A DNA stretch of 64,000 nt from CAXBCP01 sp963974055 (GTDB lineage Bacteria > Pseudomonadota > Alphaproteobacteria > MPNO01 > UBA830), in assembly GCA_963974055.1 (NCBI GenBank), contig CAXBCP010000006.1, positions 109,035 through 173,034 on the forward strand, read 5' to 3'. The notes beneath the pieces were generated by a model. That model was not told the origin of the DNA and did not search any database. It saw only the letters and a program-made list of their open reading frames with translations. This document shows, piece after piece, positions 26,071 to 36,280 of this stretch. Positions within the stretch are counted from its first letter, which is position 1. The number at the start of each line of letters is the position of its first letter. The position numbers and the translations under genes are program-made.

Positions 26071-28134
26071 ATGGCAAAAATGACCATCGACGGGACCGAG
26101 ATAGAGGTCGAGGACGGCATTACGGTGCTTCAGGCCTGCGAACAGGCCGGCGTCGAAATCCCGCGCTTCTGCTATCACGAACGGTTGTCGATTGCCGGCA
26201 ATTGCCGCATGTGCCTGGTCGAAATGGAACGTGCGCCGAAGCCCATCGCGTCCTGCGCGATGCCGGTGGGCGAGGGCATGGTCATCAAGACCAACACCGA
26301 GACCGTGAAAAAAGCCCGCAACGGCGTCATGGAATTCCTGCTGATCAACCATCCGCTGGACTGCCCGATCTGCGACCAGGGCGGCGAATGCGACCTTCAG
26401 GACCAGGCGATGGCCTACGGGTTCGATCATTCCCGGTTCAAGGAAAACAAGCGCTCGGTGGTCGACAAGAATCTTGGCCCGCTGGTCGAAACCCACATGA
26501 ACCGCTGCATCCACTGTACGCGCTGCATCCGCTTTTCGACAGAAGTGGCGGGTGTCGAGGTGCTGGGCGCGACCGGGCGCGGCGAGAACATGGAAGTCGG
26601 GACCTATGTCGAGGCCGCGATTTCGTCCGAACTGTCCGCCAATATCATCGATCTTTGCCCGGTCGGCGCGCTGACGTCGAAGCCCTACGCATTCGAAGCC
26701 CGCCCCTGGGAACTGACCAAGACCGAGTCCGTCGACGTGATGGATGCGGTCGGCAGCAATATCCGCGTCGACAGCCGCGGCCGCGAAGTGATGCGCGTTC
26801 TCCCGATGCTGAATGAGGACGTAAACGAAGAGTGGATTTCGGACAAAACCCGCTATGCCTGCGACGGGCTTGCGCGGCAGCGGCTCGACAAGCCCTATGT
26901 GAAGGTCGACGGCAAGCTGAAGCCGGCGAGCTGGCACGACGCGTTCGATGCCATCGGCGGCAGGGTCCGCGGTCTGGACGGCGCCAGGATTGCCGCGATT
27001 GCCGGCGATATGTGCGATGCCGAAGCGATGACCGCCCTGAAAGACCTGATGGCGGCGCTCGGTTCGCCGAATATCGACTGCCGGCAGGACGGCGCGAAGC
27101 TCGATGCCGGTTCGCGCGCGGGATACACGTTCAATACGACAATCGCCGGTATCGAAGATGCCGATGCCTGTCTCATTATCGGTTCGAATCCGCGTCTCGA
27201 AGCGCCGATTATCAACGCCCGTCTGCGCAAGCGCGCCCTCGCGGGCGGTTTCAGGGTCGGTCTGGTGGGTGAAGCCGCAGATCTGACCTATCGCCACGAG
27301 CATCTCGGTGCCGGTCCGCAGACCCTGAAGGAAATTGCCGACGGCACGCATCCATTCTGCGAGGTTCTGAAGTCAGCCGAACGGCCGATGCTGATCGTCG
27401 GGCAGGGCGCGTTGTCCCGGGCCGACGGCGCGGCGGTCCTGGCGACTGCCCGCAGCATCGCCGATGCGACGGGTATGGTGTCGGGCGACTGGAACGGCTT
27501 TAACGTCCTTCACACCGCGGCCGCCCGCGTCGGCGGGCTGGATCTCGGTCTTGTGCCCGGTAATGGCGGCAGGGACGTACAGGGTATCCTTGACGGCGCC
27601 GCGTCGGGCGACATCGAAGTCGTCTATCTTTTGGCAGCCGACGAGATCGATACATCGAAGCTCGGGAATGCCTTTGTGATCTATCAGGGGCATCACGGAG
27701 ACGCGGGCGCCCATGTAGCGGACGTTATCCTGCCCGGGGCTGCCTACACGGAAAAAGAAGGCACCTACGTCAATACCGAAGGCCGGGTGCAGCGGGGCAG
27801 GCGGGCGACGTTCCCGCCAGGCGATGCCCGCGAGGACTGGTCGATTATCCGCGCGTTGTCGGAAGTCCTCGGCAAGACGCTGCCGTATAACAATCTCGGC
27901 CAGGTCCGGACCCGGATGGCGGAAATCGCGCCGGTTCTGGACAGGATCGACGTTGTCGATCCCGCGGCCTGGGACGGTTTCGGAGCAGCGGGGCCGATGG
28001 ACGACGACGCTTTCAAAGCCCCAATTGTGAATTTCTATATGACCGATCCGATCAGCCGGGCCTCCGCCACCATGGCGGCCTGCACGGAGACATTCGTTAA
28101 CGCGGGCACGGAAAAGACGGGTACCGATGGCTGA
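26071..28134 (+). CDS. nuoG: NADH-quinone oxidoreductase subunit G
   Basis: 687 aa. N-terminal ferredoxin-like ligands for N1b are FCYHERLSIAGNCRMCLVEM and CAMPVGEGM. The His-ligated N5 centre lies in HPLDCPICDQGGECDLQDQA, and N4 in NRCIHCTRCIRFSTEVAG with DLCPVGALTSKPYAF. The large C-terminal half is a molybdopterin-oxidoreductase-like domain without cofactor, as usual. The 3' end overlaps nuoH by 8 bases. Confidence 0.98.
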   Translation: MAKMTIDGTEIEVEDGITVLQACEQAGVEIPRFCYHERLSIAGNCRMCLVEMERAPKPIASCAMPVGEGMVIKTNTETVKKARNGVMEFLLINHPLDCPICDQGGECDLQDQAMAYGFDHSRFKENKRSVVDKNLGPLVETHMNRCIHCTRCIRFSTEVAGVEVLGATGRGENMEVGTYVEAAISSELSANIIDLCPVGALTSKPYAFEARPWELTKTESVDVMDAVGSNIRVDSRGREVMRVLPMLNEDVNEEWISDKTRYACDGLARQRLDKPYVKVDGKLKPASWHDAFDAIGGRVRGLDGARIAAIAGDMCDAEAMTALKDLMAALGSPNIDCRQDGAKLDAGSRAGYTFNTTIAGIEDADACLIIGSNPRLEAPIINARLRKRALAGGFRVGLVGEAADLTYRHEHLGAGPQTLKEIADGTHPFCEVLKSAERPMLIVGQGALSRADGAAVLATARSIADATGMVSGDWNGFNVLHTAAARVGGLDLGLVPGNGGRDVQGILDGAASGDIEVVYLLAADEIDTSKLGNAFVIYQGHHGDAGAHVADVILPGAAYTEKEGTYVNTEGRVQRGRRATFPPGDAREDWSIIRALSEVLGKTLPYNNLGQVRTRMAEIAPVLDRIDVVDPAAWDGFGAAGPMDDDAFKAPIVNFYMTDPISRASATMAACTETFVNAGTEKTGTDG

Positions 28135-29158
28135 GTTCTGGGACGTATACCTGCTGCCGGGCATTATCATGGTCGGCCAGATACTGCTGATCGTGCTGCC
28201 GATCCTCGGTTGTGTCGCCTATCTGACACTGGCGGAACGCAAGGTGATCGCGTCGATGCAGCTCCGCAAGGGCCCCAACGTGGTCGGCCCGTTCGGCCTG
28301 TTGCAGCCGGCGGCGGACGGTCTGAAGCTGCTGATCAAGGAGACCATCATTCCGTCCGGCGCCAACCGCGTCGTGTTCATCCTGGCGCCGATGCTGACAT
28401 TCGTGCTCAGCCTGATCGCCTGGGCGGTTATCCCGTTCGATTCCGGGTGGGTCCTCGCCGATATCAATGTCGGCGTGCTGTATCTTTTTGCGATTTCCTC
28501 TCTCGGCGTCTACGGCATCATCATGGCGGGCTGGGCGAGCAATTCGAAATACGCCTTCCTCGGCGCGCTGCGCTCGGCGGCGCAGATGGTGTCCTACGAG
28601 GTGGCCATCGGTTTCGTGATTATCACGGTGCTGATGTGCGTCGGCTCCCTTAACCTGACCGATATCGTGATGGCCCAGCAGGGCGGCGGTTTCTGGACAT
28701 GGTACTGGCTGCCGCTGCTGCCGATGTTCGTCATCTTCTTTATCTCGGCGCTCGCCGAAACCAACCGGCATCCGTTCGATCTGCCGGAAGCGGAAGCCGA
28801 ACTGGTGTCGGGCTACAACGTCGAATATTCGGCGATGACGTTCGCGCTGTTCTTCCTCGGCGAATACGCGAACATGATCCTGATGAGCGGCATGACCGTC
28901 ATCCTGTTCATGGGCGGCTGGCTGCCGCCATTCGATATCGAACCGTTCACCTGGGTGCCCGGTATCGTCTGGTTTGCGGCCAAGATCGCACTGTGCCTGT
29001 TCGTGTTCCTGTGGGTGCGGGCAACGTTCCCGCGCTATCGTTACGACCAGTTGATGCGTCTCGGCTGGAAAGTGTTTCTCCCGTTCTCGCTTCTTTGGGT
29101 AGTCCTGACCGCCGGCGCGTTGATCGCGTTCGACTGGCTGCCGAAGACGGCAGGTTAG
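28127..29158 (+). CDS. nuoH: NADH-quinone oxidoreductase subunit H
   Basis: 343 aa, an eight-helix type membrane protein. Conserved quinone-channel segments include YLTLAERKVIASMQLRKGPN, ALAETNRHPFDLPEAEAELV and GYNVEYSAMTFALFFLGEYAN. It links the peripheral arm to the proton-pumping membrane arm. Confidence 0.98.
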   Translation: MAEFWDVYLLPGIIMVGQILLIVLPILGCVAYLTLAERKVIASMQLRKGPNVVGPFGLLQPAADGLKLLIKETIIPSGANRVVFILAPMLTFVLSLIAWAVIPFDSGWVLADINVGVLYLFAISSLGVYGIIMAGWASNSKYAFLGALRSAAQMVSYEVAIGFVIITVLMCVGSLNLTDIVMAQQGGGFWTWYWLPLLPMFVIFFISALAETNRHPFDLPEAEAELVSGYNVEYSAMTFALFFLGEYANMILMSGMTVILFMGGWLPPFDIEPFTWVPGIVWFAAKIALCLFVFLWVRATFPRYRYDQLMRLGWKVFLPFSLLWVVLTAGALIAFDWLPKTAG

Positions 29159-29172
29159 GGAAGGGAAAGCTA

Positions 29173-29661
29173 ATGTCGTTCCTCGGAAAATCTTCCCGCG
29201 CGTTGCTGCTGACAGAGCTTGTGTCCGGCATGGCGCTGACTCTGAAATACATGTTCAAGCCCAGCGTGACGGTGAACTATCCGTTCGAAAAAGGCCCGCT
29301 GAGCCCGCGTTTCCGCGGCGAACATGCGCTGCGCCGTTACCCGAACGGCGAAGAACGCTGCATCGCCTGCAAGCTGTGCGAGGCGATCTGTCCGGCACAG
29401 GCCATCACGATCGAGGCCGAACCCCGTGCAGATGGCAGCCGGCGTACGACCCGCTACGACATCGACATGACCAAGTGCATCTATTGCGGCTTCTGCGAGG
29501 AAGCGTGCCCGGTCGATGCGATCGTCGAAGGACCCAATTTCGAATTCGCGACGGAAACGCGTGAAGAGCTGATGTACAACAAGGACAAGCTTCTCGCGAA
29601 CGGCGAACAGTGGGAAGGCCATCTTGCGCAGCGCCTTTCCGCGGACGCGCCGTATCGGTGA
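29173..29661 (+). CDS. nuoI: NADH-quinone oxidoreductase subunit I
   Basis: 162 aa, ATG 29173 with AGGGAAAG upstream. Two [4Fe-4S] ferredoxin motifs bind N6a and N6b: CIACKLCEAICPAQAI and CIYCGFCEEACPVDAI. The N-terminal helix lies along the membrane. It passes electrons to N2 in NuoB. Confidence 0.98.
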   Translation: MSFLGKSSRALLLTELVSGMALTLKYMFKPSVTVNYPFEKGPLSPRFRGEHALRRYPNGEERCIACKLCEAICPAQAITIEAEPRADGSRRTTRYDIDMTKCIYCGFCEEACPVDAIVEGPNFEFATETREELMYNKDKLLANGEQWEGHLAQRLSADAPYR

Positions 29662-29671
29662 GGCACCCAGC

Positions 29672-30286
29672 ATGATTATCCAGACAATCGCCTTTTATGC
29701 CTTCGCCGCCGTCACGGTTGCCGCCGGCGTGATGGTCATTTCGGCGCGGAACCCGGTTCATTCTGTGCTGTTCCTGATTCTCGCCTTTTTCAACGCCGCC
29801 GGGCTCTTCGTGCTGCTGGGCGCCGAATTCATCGCGATGATCCTGGTGATCGTCTATGTCGGCGCGGTTGCGGTGCTGTTCCTGTTTGTCGTCATGATGC
29901 TGGACATCAATTTCGTCGAACTGCGGCAGGGATTCCTGCAATACCTGCCGATCGGCGCGCTTGTCGGCCTGGTTCTGCTGGCCGAACTGGTCCTTATTTT
30001 CGGAAGCTGGGTGATTGCGCCGGACGTCGGCGGCCGCGCGGCCTCTCCAACGCCGTTATTGACGGAAACCACCAATACGCATGCTCTGGGGCAGGTCCTG
30101 TATACCGATTACGTCTTCCTGTTCCAGGGCGCAGGCCTGATCCTGCTGGTTGCCATGATCGGTGCGATCGTGCTCACTCTGCGGTCGCGGGAAGGCGTCA
30201 AGCGCCAGCGTATCGGCGCGCAGATCGGGCGGACCCGCGAGGAGTCGGTTGAGATCAAGCAAATAGAACCGGGAAGCGGGGTCTGA
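29672..30286 (+). CDS. nuoJ: NADH-quinone oxidoreductase subunit J
   Basis: 204 aa from ATG 29672 (MIIQTIAFYAFAAV); a longer in-frame reading into nuoI is rejected. Five hydrophobic helices, with the family segments SARNPVHSVLFLILAFFNAA and MILVIVYVGAVAVLFLFVVMM (the conserved pi-bulge helix). The C-terminus is cytoplasmic and polar. Confidence 0.96.
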   Translation: MIIQTIAFYAFAAVTVAAGVMVISARNPVHSVLFLILAFFNAAGLFVLLGAEFIAMILVIVYVGAVAVLFLFVVMMLDINFVELRQGFLQYLPIGALVGLVLLAELVLIFGSWVIAPDVGGRAASPTPLLTETTNTHALGQVLYTDYVFLFQGAGLILLVAMIGAIVLTLRSREGVKRQRIGAQIGRTREESVEIKQIEPGSGV

Positions 30287-30288
30287 CC

Positions 30289-30600
30289 ATGATGGATATC
30301 GGGCTGTCCCATTATCTGACCGTCGCGGCGATCCTGTTCACGCTCGGCATTTTCGGCATCTTTCTAAACCGGAAAAACGTCATCATCATCCTGATGTCGG
30401 TCGAACTGATCCTGCTGGCCGTCAATATCAACCTGGTTGCGTTCTCGGTGTATCTGGGCGACCTCGTCGGGCAGGTATTCGCGCTTCTGGTGCTCGCCAT
30501 AGCGGCCGCCGAGGCGGCTATCGGTCTCGCCGTCATTGTCGTCTATTTCCGCAACCGCGGTTCGATTGCGGTTGAAGACATCAACCTGATGAAGGGCTAG
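30289..30600 (+). CDS. nuoK: NADH-quinone oxidoreductase subunit K
   Basis: 103 aa with two adjacent ATG codons (30289 and 30292). Three helices with the conserved buried Glu residues in LMSVELILLAVNINLVAF and LAIAAAEAAIGLAVIV. It is homologous to MrpC and part of the proton path. Confidence 0.97.
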   Translation: MMDIGLSHYLTVAAILFTLGIFGIFLNRKNVIIILMSVELILLAVNINLVAFSVYLGDLVGQVFALLVLAIAAAEAAIGLAVIVVYFRNRGSIAVEDINLMKG

Positions 30601-30607
30601 GGGCCGG

Positions 30608-32539
30608 ATGTACGCGCTTGCCATATTCCTGCCGCTGATCGGCGCCATTCTTGCCGGGTTCTTCGGACACTGGCTGAAAGACCGGGGATCGCAGATCGTG
30701 ACCTGCGGCTGCATGCTGCTGTCTGCGGTTATCGCCTGTGTCATTCTCACCGAGGTCGCGCTGGGCCATGCGCCGCGCACGATAGAACTGTTCTCGTGGA
30801 TCAATTCCGGTGCGTTCGAGGTCAACTGGACGCTCCGCTTCGACACCCTGACCGCGGTGATGGTGTTTGTGGTCACGGTCGTCTCGTCGATGGTTCATGT
30901 CTACTCCGTCGGCTATATGAGCCACGATCCGCATATTCCGCGGTTCATGGCCTATCTCGGCTTCTTCACGTTTTTCATGCTGATGCTGGTATCGGCAGAC
31001 AATCTGCTGCAGATGTTCTTCGGCTGGGAAGGCGTCGGCCTGTGTTCCTACCTGCTGATCGGGTTCTGGTACGAAAAGCCGGAGGCGAACGCGGCGGCCA
31101 TCAAGGCCTTCGTCGTCAACCGTGTCGGCGATTTCGGTTTCGCGCTCGGGATCATGGGCGTGTTCCTGATGTTCAATTCCATCAGCTTCGAGACGATCTT
31201 TGCCGCCGCCCCGGGCAAGGCGGATGCCACAATCCAGTTCCTCGGATACGAGATGCACGCCATGACGACGCTGTGCGTGCTGCTGTTTATCGGCGCGATG
31301 GGCAAGTCGGCGCAGCTCGGCCTCCATACCTGGCTGCCGGACGCCATGGAAGGCCCGACGCCCGTGTCGGCGCTGATCCACGCCGCGACGATGGTCACGG
31401 CGGGCGTGTTCATGGTGGCCCGCCTGTCGCCGCTGTTCGAGCATGCGCCGGATGCGCTGATGATGGTGACGATCGTCGGCGCGACGACGGCGCTTTTCGC
31501 CGCGACGGTCGCCCTGTGCCAGACCGATATCAAGCGGGTCATCGCCTACTCGACCTGCAGCCAGCTCGGGTACATGTTCTTCGCCTGCGGGGTGTCGGCA
31601 TATTCAGCCGGTATTTTCCATCTCACCACTCATGCCTTCTTCAAGGCCCTGCTGTTCCTCGGCGCCGGGTCGGTCATTCACGCCATGTCGTCGGAACAGG
31701 ACATGCGCAAGATGGGCGGTATCTGGAAGATGATCCCGCTGACCTACACGCTTATGTGGATCGGCAGTCTGGCACTGGCGGGCATTCCGTTCTTCGCCGG
31801 GTTCTATTCGAAGGACATCATTATCGAAGCGGCCTTCGGCGCGCATAGCGGCGTCGGAATCTACGCGTTCTGGATGGGCATCGTCGCGGCGATCCTGACG
31901 GCGTTCTATTCGTGGCGTCTCATCATCATGACCTTCCATGGCGAAAGCCGGGCCGACGAACGGACCCTGGCGCATGTCCACGAATCGCCCAAGGTAATGA
32001 TCATTCCGCTTCTGGTTCTGGCTTCCGGCGCGATTTTCGCCGGCTGGCTCGGCTACGAATACTTCGTCGGCCACGATATGAAGGAATTCTGGGGCAATTC
32101 GCTCTACGTGCTGCCCGGAAAAGACCCGATCGGCGCGGCGCATCACGTGCCGGGCTGGGTCAAGCTTCTGCCTATCATCGTCGCCGTGGTCGGCATTATT
32201 GCGGCCTATTACGCCTACATGATGAACAAGGACCTGCCGGGCCGGGTCGCGGCGCGTTTCCAGGGCATCTACAAGTTCCTGCTGAACAAATGGTACTTCG
32301 ACGAATTGTACGATTTCCTGTTCGTCCGCCCGGCGCACCGTTTCGGCCGCAATCTGTGGAAAGATGGCGACGGCGCGGTGATCGACGGTCTGGGGCCGGA
32401 CGGGGTGGCCGGCGCAGCACGCTATCTGGCGGAACGTGTCGCACGCCTGCAGTCGGGATTTGTCTATCATTATGCCTTTGCCATGCTGATCGGCGTCGCC
32501 GGTATCGTGACCTGGTATCTGTTCACGAGGGCGGGTTAG
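30608..32539 (+). CDS. nuoL: NADH-quinone oxidoreductase subunit L
   Basis: 643 aa, an antiporter-like proton-pumping subunit with the usual long amphipathic C-terminal helix. Key segments: FFGWEGVGLCSYLLIGFWYE (conserved Glu), GKSAQLGLHTWLPDAMEGPT (conserved Lys), SALIHAATMVTAGVFMVAR and DIKRVIAYSTCSQLGYMFFA. Normal full length. Confidence 0.98.
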   Translation: MYALAIFLPLIGAILAGFFGHWLKDRGSQIVTCGCMLLSAVIACVILTEVALGHAPRTIELFSWINSGAFEVNWTLRFDTLTAVMVFVVTVVSSMVHVYSVGYMSHDPHIPRFMAYLGFFTFFMLMLVSADNLLQMFFGWEGVGLCSYLLIGFWYEKPEANAAAIKAFVVNRVGDFGFALGIMGVFLMFNSISFETIFAAAPGKADATIQFLGYEMHAMTTLCVLLFIGAMGKSAQLGLHTWLPDAMEGPTPVSALIHAATMVTAGVFMVARLSPLFEHAPDALMMVTIVGATTALFAATVALCQTDIKRVIAYSTCSQLGYMFFACGVSAYSAGIFHLTTHAFFKALLFLGAGSVIHAMSSEQDMRKMGGIWKMIPLTYTLMWIGSLALAGIPFFAGFYSKDIIIEAAFGAHSGVGIYAFWMGIVAAILTAFYSWRLIIMTFHGESRADERTLAHVHESPKVMIIPLLVLASGAIFAGWLGYEYFVGHDMKEFWGNSLYVLPGKDPIGAAHHVPGWVKLLPIIVAVVGIIAAYYAYMMNKDLPGRVAARFQGIYKFLLNKWYFDELYDFLFVRPAHRFGRNLWKDGDGAVIDGLGPDGVAGAARYLAERVARLQSGFVYHYAFAMLIGVAGIVTWYLFTRAG

Positions 32540-32543
32540 GGCC

Positions 32544-34058
32544 ATGATTGATTTTCCCATCCTTACGCTGACAACGTTCCTGCCGCTGATCGGGGCGCTT
32601 GCAATCCTGATGATCCGGGGCGACGACAGGATTGTCGCCCGGAATGCGCGAGCAACTGCGCTGTGGACATCGCTTGCGACCTTCGTGGTGTCGATTTTCC
32701 TGTGGGTCGGATTCGACAATTCGACGGCGAATTTCCAGTTCGTCGAGAAGGTTTCGTGGATCCCGTCCTTCGGGATCAATTATCACATGGGCGTCGACGG
32801 CATTTCGGTGTTCTTCGTCCTGCTGTCGACCTTTCTGACCCCGATCTGCATCCTGGCGAGCTGGGAATCGATCCAGCACCGGGTGAAGGAATACATGATC
32901 GCGTTTCTCGTGCTGGAAACGCTGATGGTCGGCATGTTCTGCGCGCTCGATTTCATCCTGTTCTATATCTTCTTCGAAGCCGTTCTGATCCCGATGTTCC
33001 TGATCATCGGCATCTGGGGCGGCCAACGCCGGGTCTATGCGGCGTTCAAGTTCTTCCTCTATACGCTGACGGGCTCCGTTCTGATGCTGATCGCCATCCT
33101 TGCGATCTATTTCGAAACGGAAACGACGGACGTGCCGACACTGCTGAAAACCGCGCTCGATCCGCGGATGCAGCTCTGGCTGTGGCTCGCGTTCTTTGCG
33201 AGCTTCGCGGTCAAGGTGCCGATGTGGCCGGTGCATACCTGGCTGCCCGACGCGCATGTCGAGGCGCCGACGGCCGGTTCGGTCATTCTGGCGGGCGTAT
33301 TGCTGAAAATGGGCGCTTACGGCTTCCTGCGCTTCTCCGTGCCGATCCTGCCTTACGCCACCGAGTACTTCACGCCGCTGATCTACACCCTGTCGGTCAT
33401 CGCAATCATCTACACCTCGCTGGTCGCGCTGGCGCAGGAAGACATGAAGAAGCTCATCGCCTATTCGTCGGTCGCCCATATGGGCTTCGTGACCATCGGT
33501 ATTTTCACCCTGACCTATCAGGGGGTGCAGGGGGCCGTGGTGCAGATGATCAGCCACGGCTTCGTGTCGGGCGCGCTGTTCCTGTGCGTCGGCGTGATCT
33601 ACGACCGTATCCATACACGTGAAATATCGCGCTATGGCGGGCTGGTCGAACGCATGCCCAAATACGCCGTCGTCTTCATGGTTTTCATGCTGGCATCGGT
33701 AGGCCTGCCGGGCACCAGCGGGTTCGTCGGCGAATTCCTGATCCTTGTCGGCGCCTTCAAGGCCAATACCTGGGTCGCGGCGCTGGCCACGACCGGTATC
33801 ATCCTCGGCGCGGCCTACATGCTGTTCCTGTACCGGCGGGTGGTCTTCGGCAAGCTCGAAAAGGACGACCTGAAAGCGATCCTCGATCTCAACCCGCGTG
33901 AAATCGCGATCTTCGTGCCGCTGATCGTGGTGACGATCTGGATGGGCGTGTACCCGGCGCCGTTCCTCGAAGTGATGGATGCCTCTATCGCCAACCTGAT
34001 TGAACAGCACAAGACGGCGATGAACGCGCTCGGTTCCGTCAGTCTTGTGGGCAAATAG
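32544..34058 (+). CDS. nuoM: NADH-quinone oxidoreductase subunit M
   Basis: 504 aa antiporter-like subunit. Signature segments: YIFFEAVLIPMFLIIGIWGG, KVPMWPVHTWLPDAHVEAPT and MKKLIAYSSVAHMGFVTIGI. Start ATG 32544 comes four bases after the nuoL stop. Confidence 0.98.
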   Translation: MIDFPILTLTTFLPLIGALAILMIRGDDRIVARNARATALWTSLATFVVSIFLWVGFDNSTANFQFVEKVSWIPSFGINYHMGVDGISVFFVLLSTFLTPICILASWESIQHRVKEYMIAFLVLETLMVGMFCALDFILFYIFFEAVLIPMFLIIGIWGGQRRVYAAFKFFLYTLTGSVLMLIAILAIYFETETTDVPTLLKTALDPRMQLWLWLAFFASFAVKVPMWPVHTWLPDAHVEAPTAGSVILAGVLLKMGAYGFLRFSVPILPYATEYFTPLIYTLSVIAIIYTSLVALAQEDMKKLIAYSSVAHMGFVTIGIFTLTYQGVQGAVVQMISHGFVSGALFLCVGVIYDRIHTREISRYGGLVERMPKYAVVFMVFMLASVGLPGTSGFVGEFLILVGAFKANTWVAALATTGIILGAAYMLFLYRRVVFGKLEKDDLKAILDLNPREIAIFVPLIVVTIWMGVYPAPFLEVMDASIANLIEQHKTAMNALGSVSLVGK

Positions 34059-34073
34059 GCGGAAACAGAAGAC

Positions 34074-35525
34074 ATGGTCACAACAGCCGATATATACCCC
34101 GTCCTGCCGGAACTGATCCTGGCGTGCCTGTCGATGGCATTGCTGATGTACGGTGTTTTCCGGGGCGACAAGGCCGTCGGAAGCGTGTCATGGCTCGCCG
34201 TTGCGGCGCTCGTGATCACCGGGATCGCCATATCTTCCCTGCCGGACGCGACCCAGACGGCGTTTCGCGGACAGTTCGTGGTCGACCAGTTCGCCCGCTT
34301 CATGAAGTGGCTCGTCATTCTCGGCTCCGCGCTCGCGGTCGTCATGTCGATGAATTACAACGAACGCGAAGGAATAAAGCGCTTCGAATTTCCCGTGCTG
34401 ATCCTGTTTGCGACGCTGGGCATGCTGCTGATGGTATCGGCGAACGATCTGCTGTCGCTTTATGTCGGGCTCGAACTGCAGAGCCTGTCGCTCTATGTGA
34501 TCGCGGCTTTCCGGCGCGATTCCACGAAATCCTCCGAAGCGGGCCTGAAATATTTCGTCCTCGGCGCCCTGTCGTCGGGAATGCTGCTATACGGCGCGTC
34601 GATGATCTACGGTTTCGCCGGGACGACGCAGTTCGAGAAGCTCGCGGCCCTGTTCATCGGTCCCAATGCGGACCCGGGCGTCGGTGTGATCGTCGGGCTT
34701 GTGTTCCTGCTGGCGGGACTGGCGTTCAAGGTTTCGGCCGTGCCGTTCCACATGTGGACGCCGGATGTATACGAAGGCGCGCCGACACCGGTTACGGCGT
34801 TCTTCGCGGTTGCCCCCAAAATAGCGGCGATTGCGCTGCTGATCCGGGTCATGATCGGGCCGTTCGGCGAACTGTTCGCGCAATGGCAACAGATCATCAT
34901 ATTTATATCGATCGCATCCATGCTTCTCGGTGCGCTCGCGGCAATCTGGCAGACCAACATCAAGCGTCTGATGGCCTATAGCTCGATCGGCCATGTCGGC
35001 TATGCGCTTGTCGGCCTCGCCGCCGGCTCGGAGGAGGGCATCCGCGGCATCGGCGTCTATATGGCGATCTATCTCGCCATGAATATCGGCACATTCTGCT
35101 GCATCCTGTCGATGCGCCGTCAGGGACTACTGGTCGAGGGGATCAGCGACCTGTCCGGGCTGGCGCGCAATCATCCGATGATGGCGGCGGCTCTGGCGAT
35201 CTTCATGTTCTCGATGGCCGGAATTCCGCCCCTGGCAGGGTTTTTCGGCAAGCTCTATGTCTTCATGGCAGCCGTGAACGAAGGGCTCTACGTGCTTGCG
35301 ATTATCGGTGTGCTGACCAGCGTGATCGGTGCCTACTACTATCTGCGGATCGTCAAGATCATGTATTTCGACGAGCCCCTGGATGCGTTCGACCGCACGG
35401 CGGGACGTGAAATCGGCGTGATCATGACAGTCACCGGTCTGTTCACCTTGCTGTTCTTCATTTTCCCGTCTCCGATCGTGAGTGCGGCGAGCAAGGCAGC
35501 GGCGGTATTGTTTTCTGCCGGATAG
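34074..35525 (+). CDS. nuoN: NADH-quinone oxidoreductase subunit N
   Basis: 483 aa antiporter-like subunit. Signature segments: LLSLYVGLELQSLSLYVIAA, FKVSAVPFHMWTPDVYEGAP and NIKRLMAYSSIGHVGYALVG. It is the last nuo gene and is followed after four bases by birA, so the downstream housekeeping genes are probably read from the same transcript. Confidence 0.98.
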   Translation: MVTTADIYPVLPELILACLSMALLMYGVFRGDKAVGSVSWLAVAALVITGIAISSLPDATQTAFRGQFVVDQFARFMKWLVILGSALAVVMSMNYNEREGIKRFEFPVLILFATLGMLLMVSANDLLSLYVGLELQSLSLYVIAAFRRDSTKSSEAGLKYFVLGALSSGMLLYGASMIYGFAGTTQFEKLAALFIGPNADPGVGVIVGLVFLLAGLAFKVSAVPFHMWTPDVYEGAPTPVTAFFAVAPKIAAIALLIRVMIGPFGELFAQWQQIIIFISIASMLLGALAAIWQTNIKRLMAYSSIGHVGYALVGLAAGSEEGIRGIGVYMAIYLAMNIGTFCCILSMRRQGLLVEGISDLSGLARNHPMMAAALAIFMFSMAGIPPLAGFFGKLYVFMAAVNEGLYVLAIIGVLTSVIGAYYYLRIVKIMYFDEPLDAFDRTAGREIGVIMTVTGLFTLLFFIFPSPIVSAASKAAAVLFSAG

Positions 35526-35529
35526 CAGG

Positions 35530-36276
35530 ATGACCGCGCGGCCGGAGGCGGCGCCGCTTCCCGACGGCTATCGTCTCTATCAATTCGACGAACTGGACGG
35601 CACCAATGCAGAAGCATTGCGTGCGGGCGCGGTCGCCGGGTCCGTCTATTGCGCGGCTTCCCAGACCGCAGGCCGGGGGAGGCAGGGACGGGCCTGGACA
35701 TCGCCCCCAGGAAATCTGTACGCAACGATCTGCACGCGCCCGCCGGATAACCGCAATCCGTCGCAGCTGGCCTTCGTGGCCGGACTGGCCGTCTTCGATA
35801 CGCTGAGTGAAGCTGCGCCCGGCGCAGGCTACACCCTGAAATGGCCCAACGATGTGCTGGCCGGCGGCCGAAAGGTCTCGGGGATGCTGATCGAGGCGGG
35901 GGAAGACGGGTATGCCGTGGGTATCGGCATTAATATCGTGTCGTCGCCGGCGGATGAAGAAGTGCGGTTCCCGGCGACCAATTTGCGTGAATACGCGGGC
36001 GTGAGCCCGGCCCCCGTCACCCTGCTTGCCGCCCTTTGCCGCCATTTCGACAGCTGGCGCCGCCGCTGGGCCGAAGACGGGTTCGAACCGTTGCGCGCCG
36101 TGTGGCTTGCGTCCGGGCACCGGATAGGCGATACCATCGCGGCATCGACGGGTGCTGGACGCATACAAGGCCGGTTTCAGGGGCTTGATGCGGATGGGGC
36201 GCTCGTTCTCGAAGAAGCCGGCGGAACAGTCAGAACAATCACCGCGGGCGATGTGTCTTTTCCGGGAGCCGACTGA
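35530..36276 (+). CDS. birA: Biotin--[acetyl-CoA-carboxylase] ligase, class I without DNA-binding domain
   Basis: 248 aa from ATG 35530 (MTARPEAAPLPDG). Biotinyl-AMP-forming motif QTAGRGRQGRAWTSPPGNLY, then KWPNDVLAGGRKVSGMLIEA and GYAVGIGINI. The C-terminal SH3-like domain ends VLEEAGGTVRTITAGDVSF. No N-terminal helix-turn-helix is present, so it is a catalytic ligase rather than a repressor. It attaches biotin to carboxylase carrier proteins. Confidence 0.96.
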   Translation: MTARPEAAPLPDGYRLYQFDELDGTNAEALRAGAVAGSVYCAASQTAGRGRQGRAWTSPPGNLYATICTRPPDNRNPSQLAFVAGLAVFDTLSEAAPGAGYTLKWPNDVLAGGRKVSGMLIEAGEDGYAVGIGINIVSSPADEEVRFPATNLREYAGVSPAPVTLLAALCRHFDSWRRRWAEDGFEPLRAVWLASGHRIGDTIAASTGAGRIQGRFQGLDADGALVLEEAGGTVRTITAGDVSFPGAD

Positions 36277-36280
36277 ATAC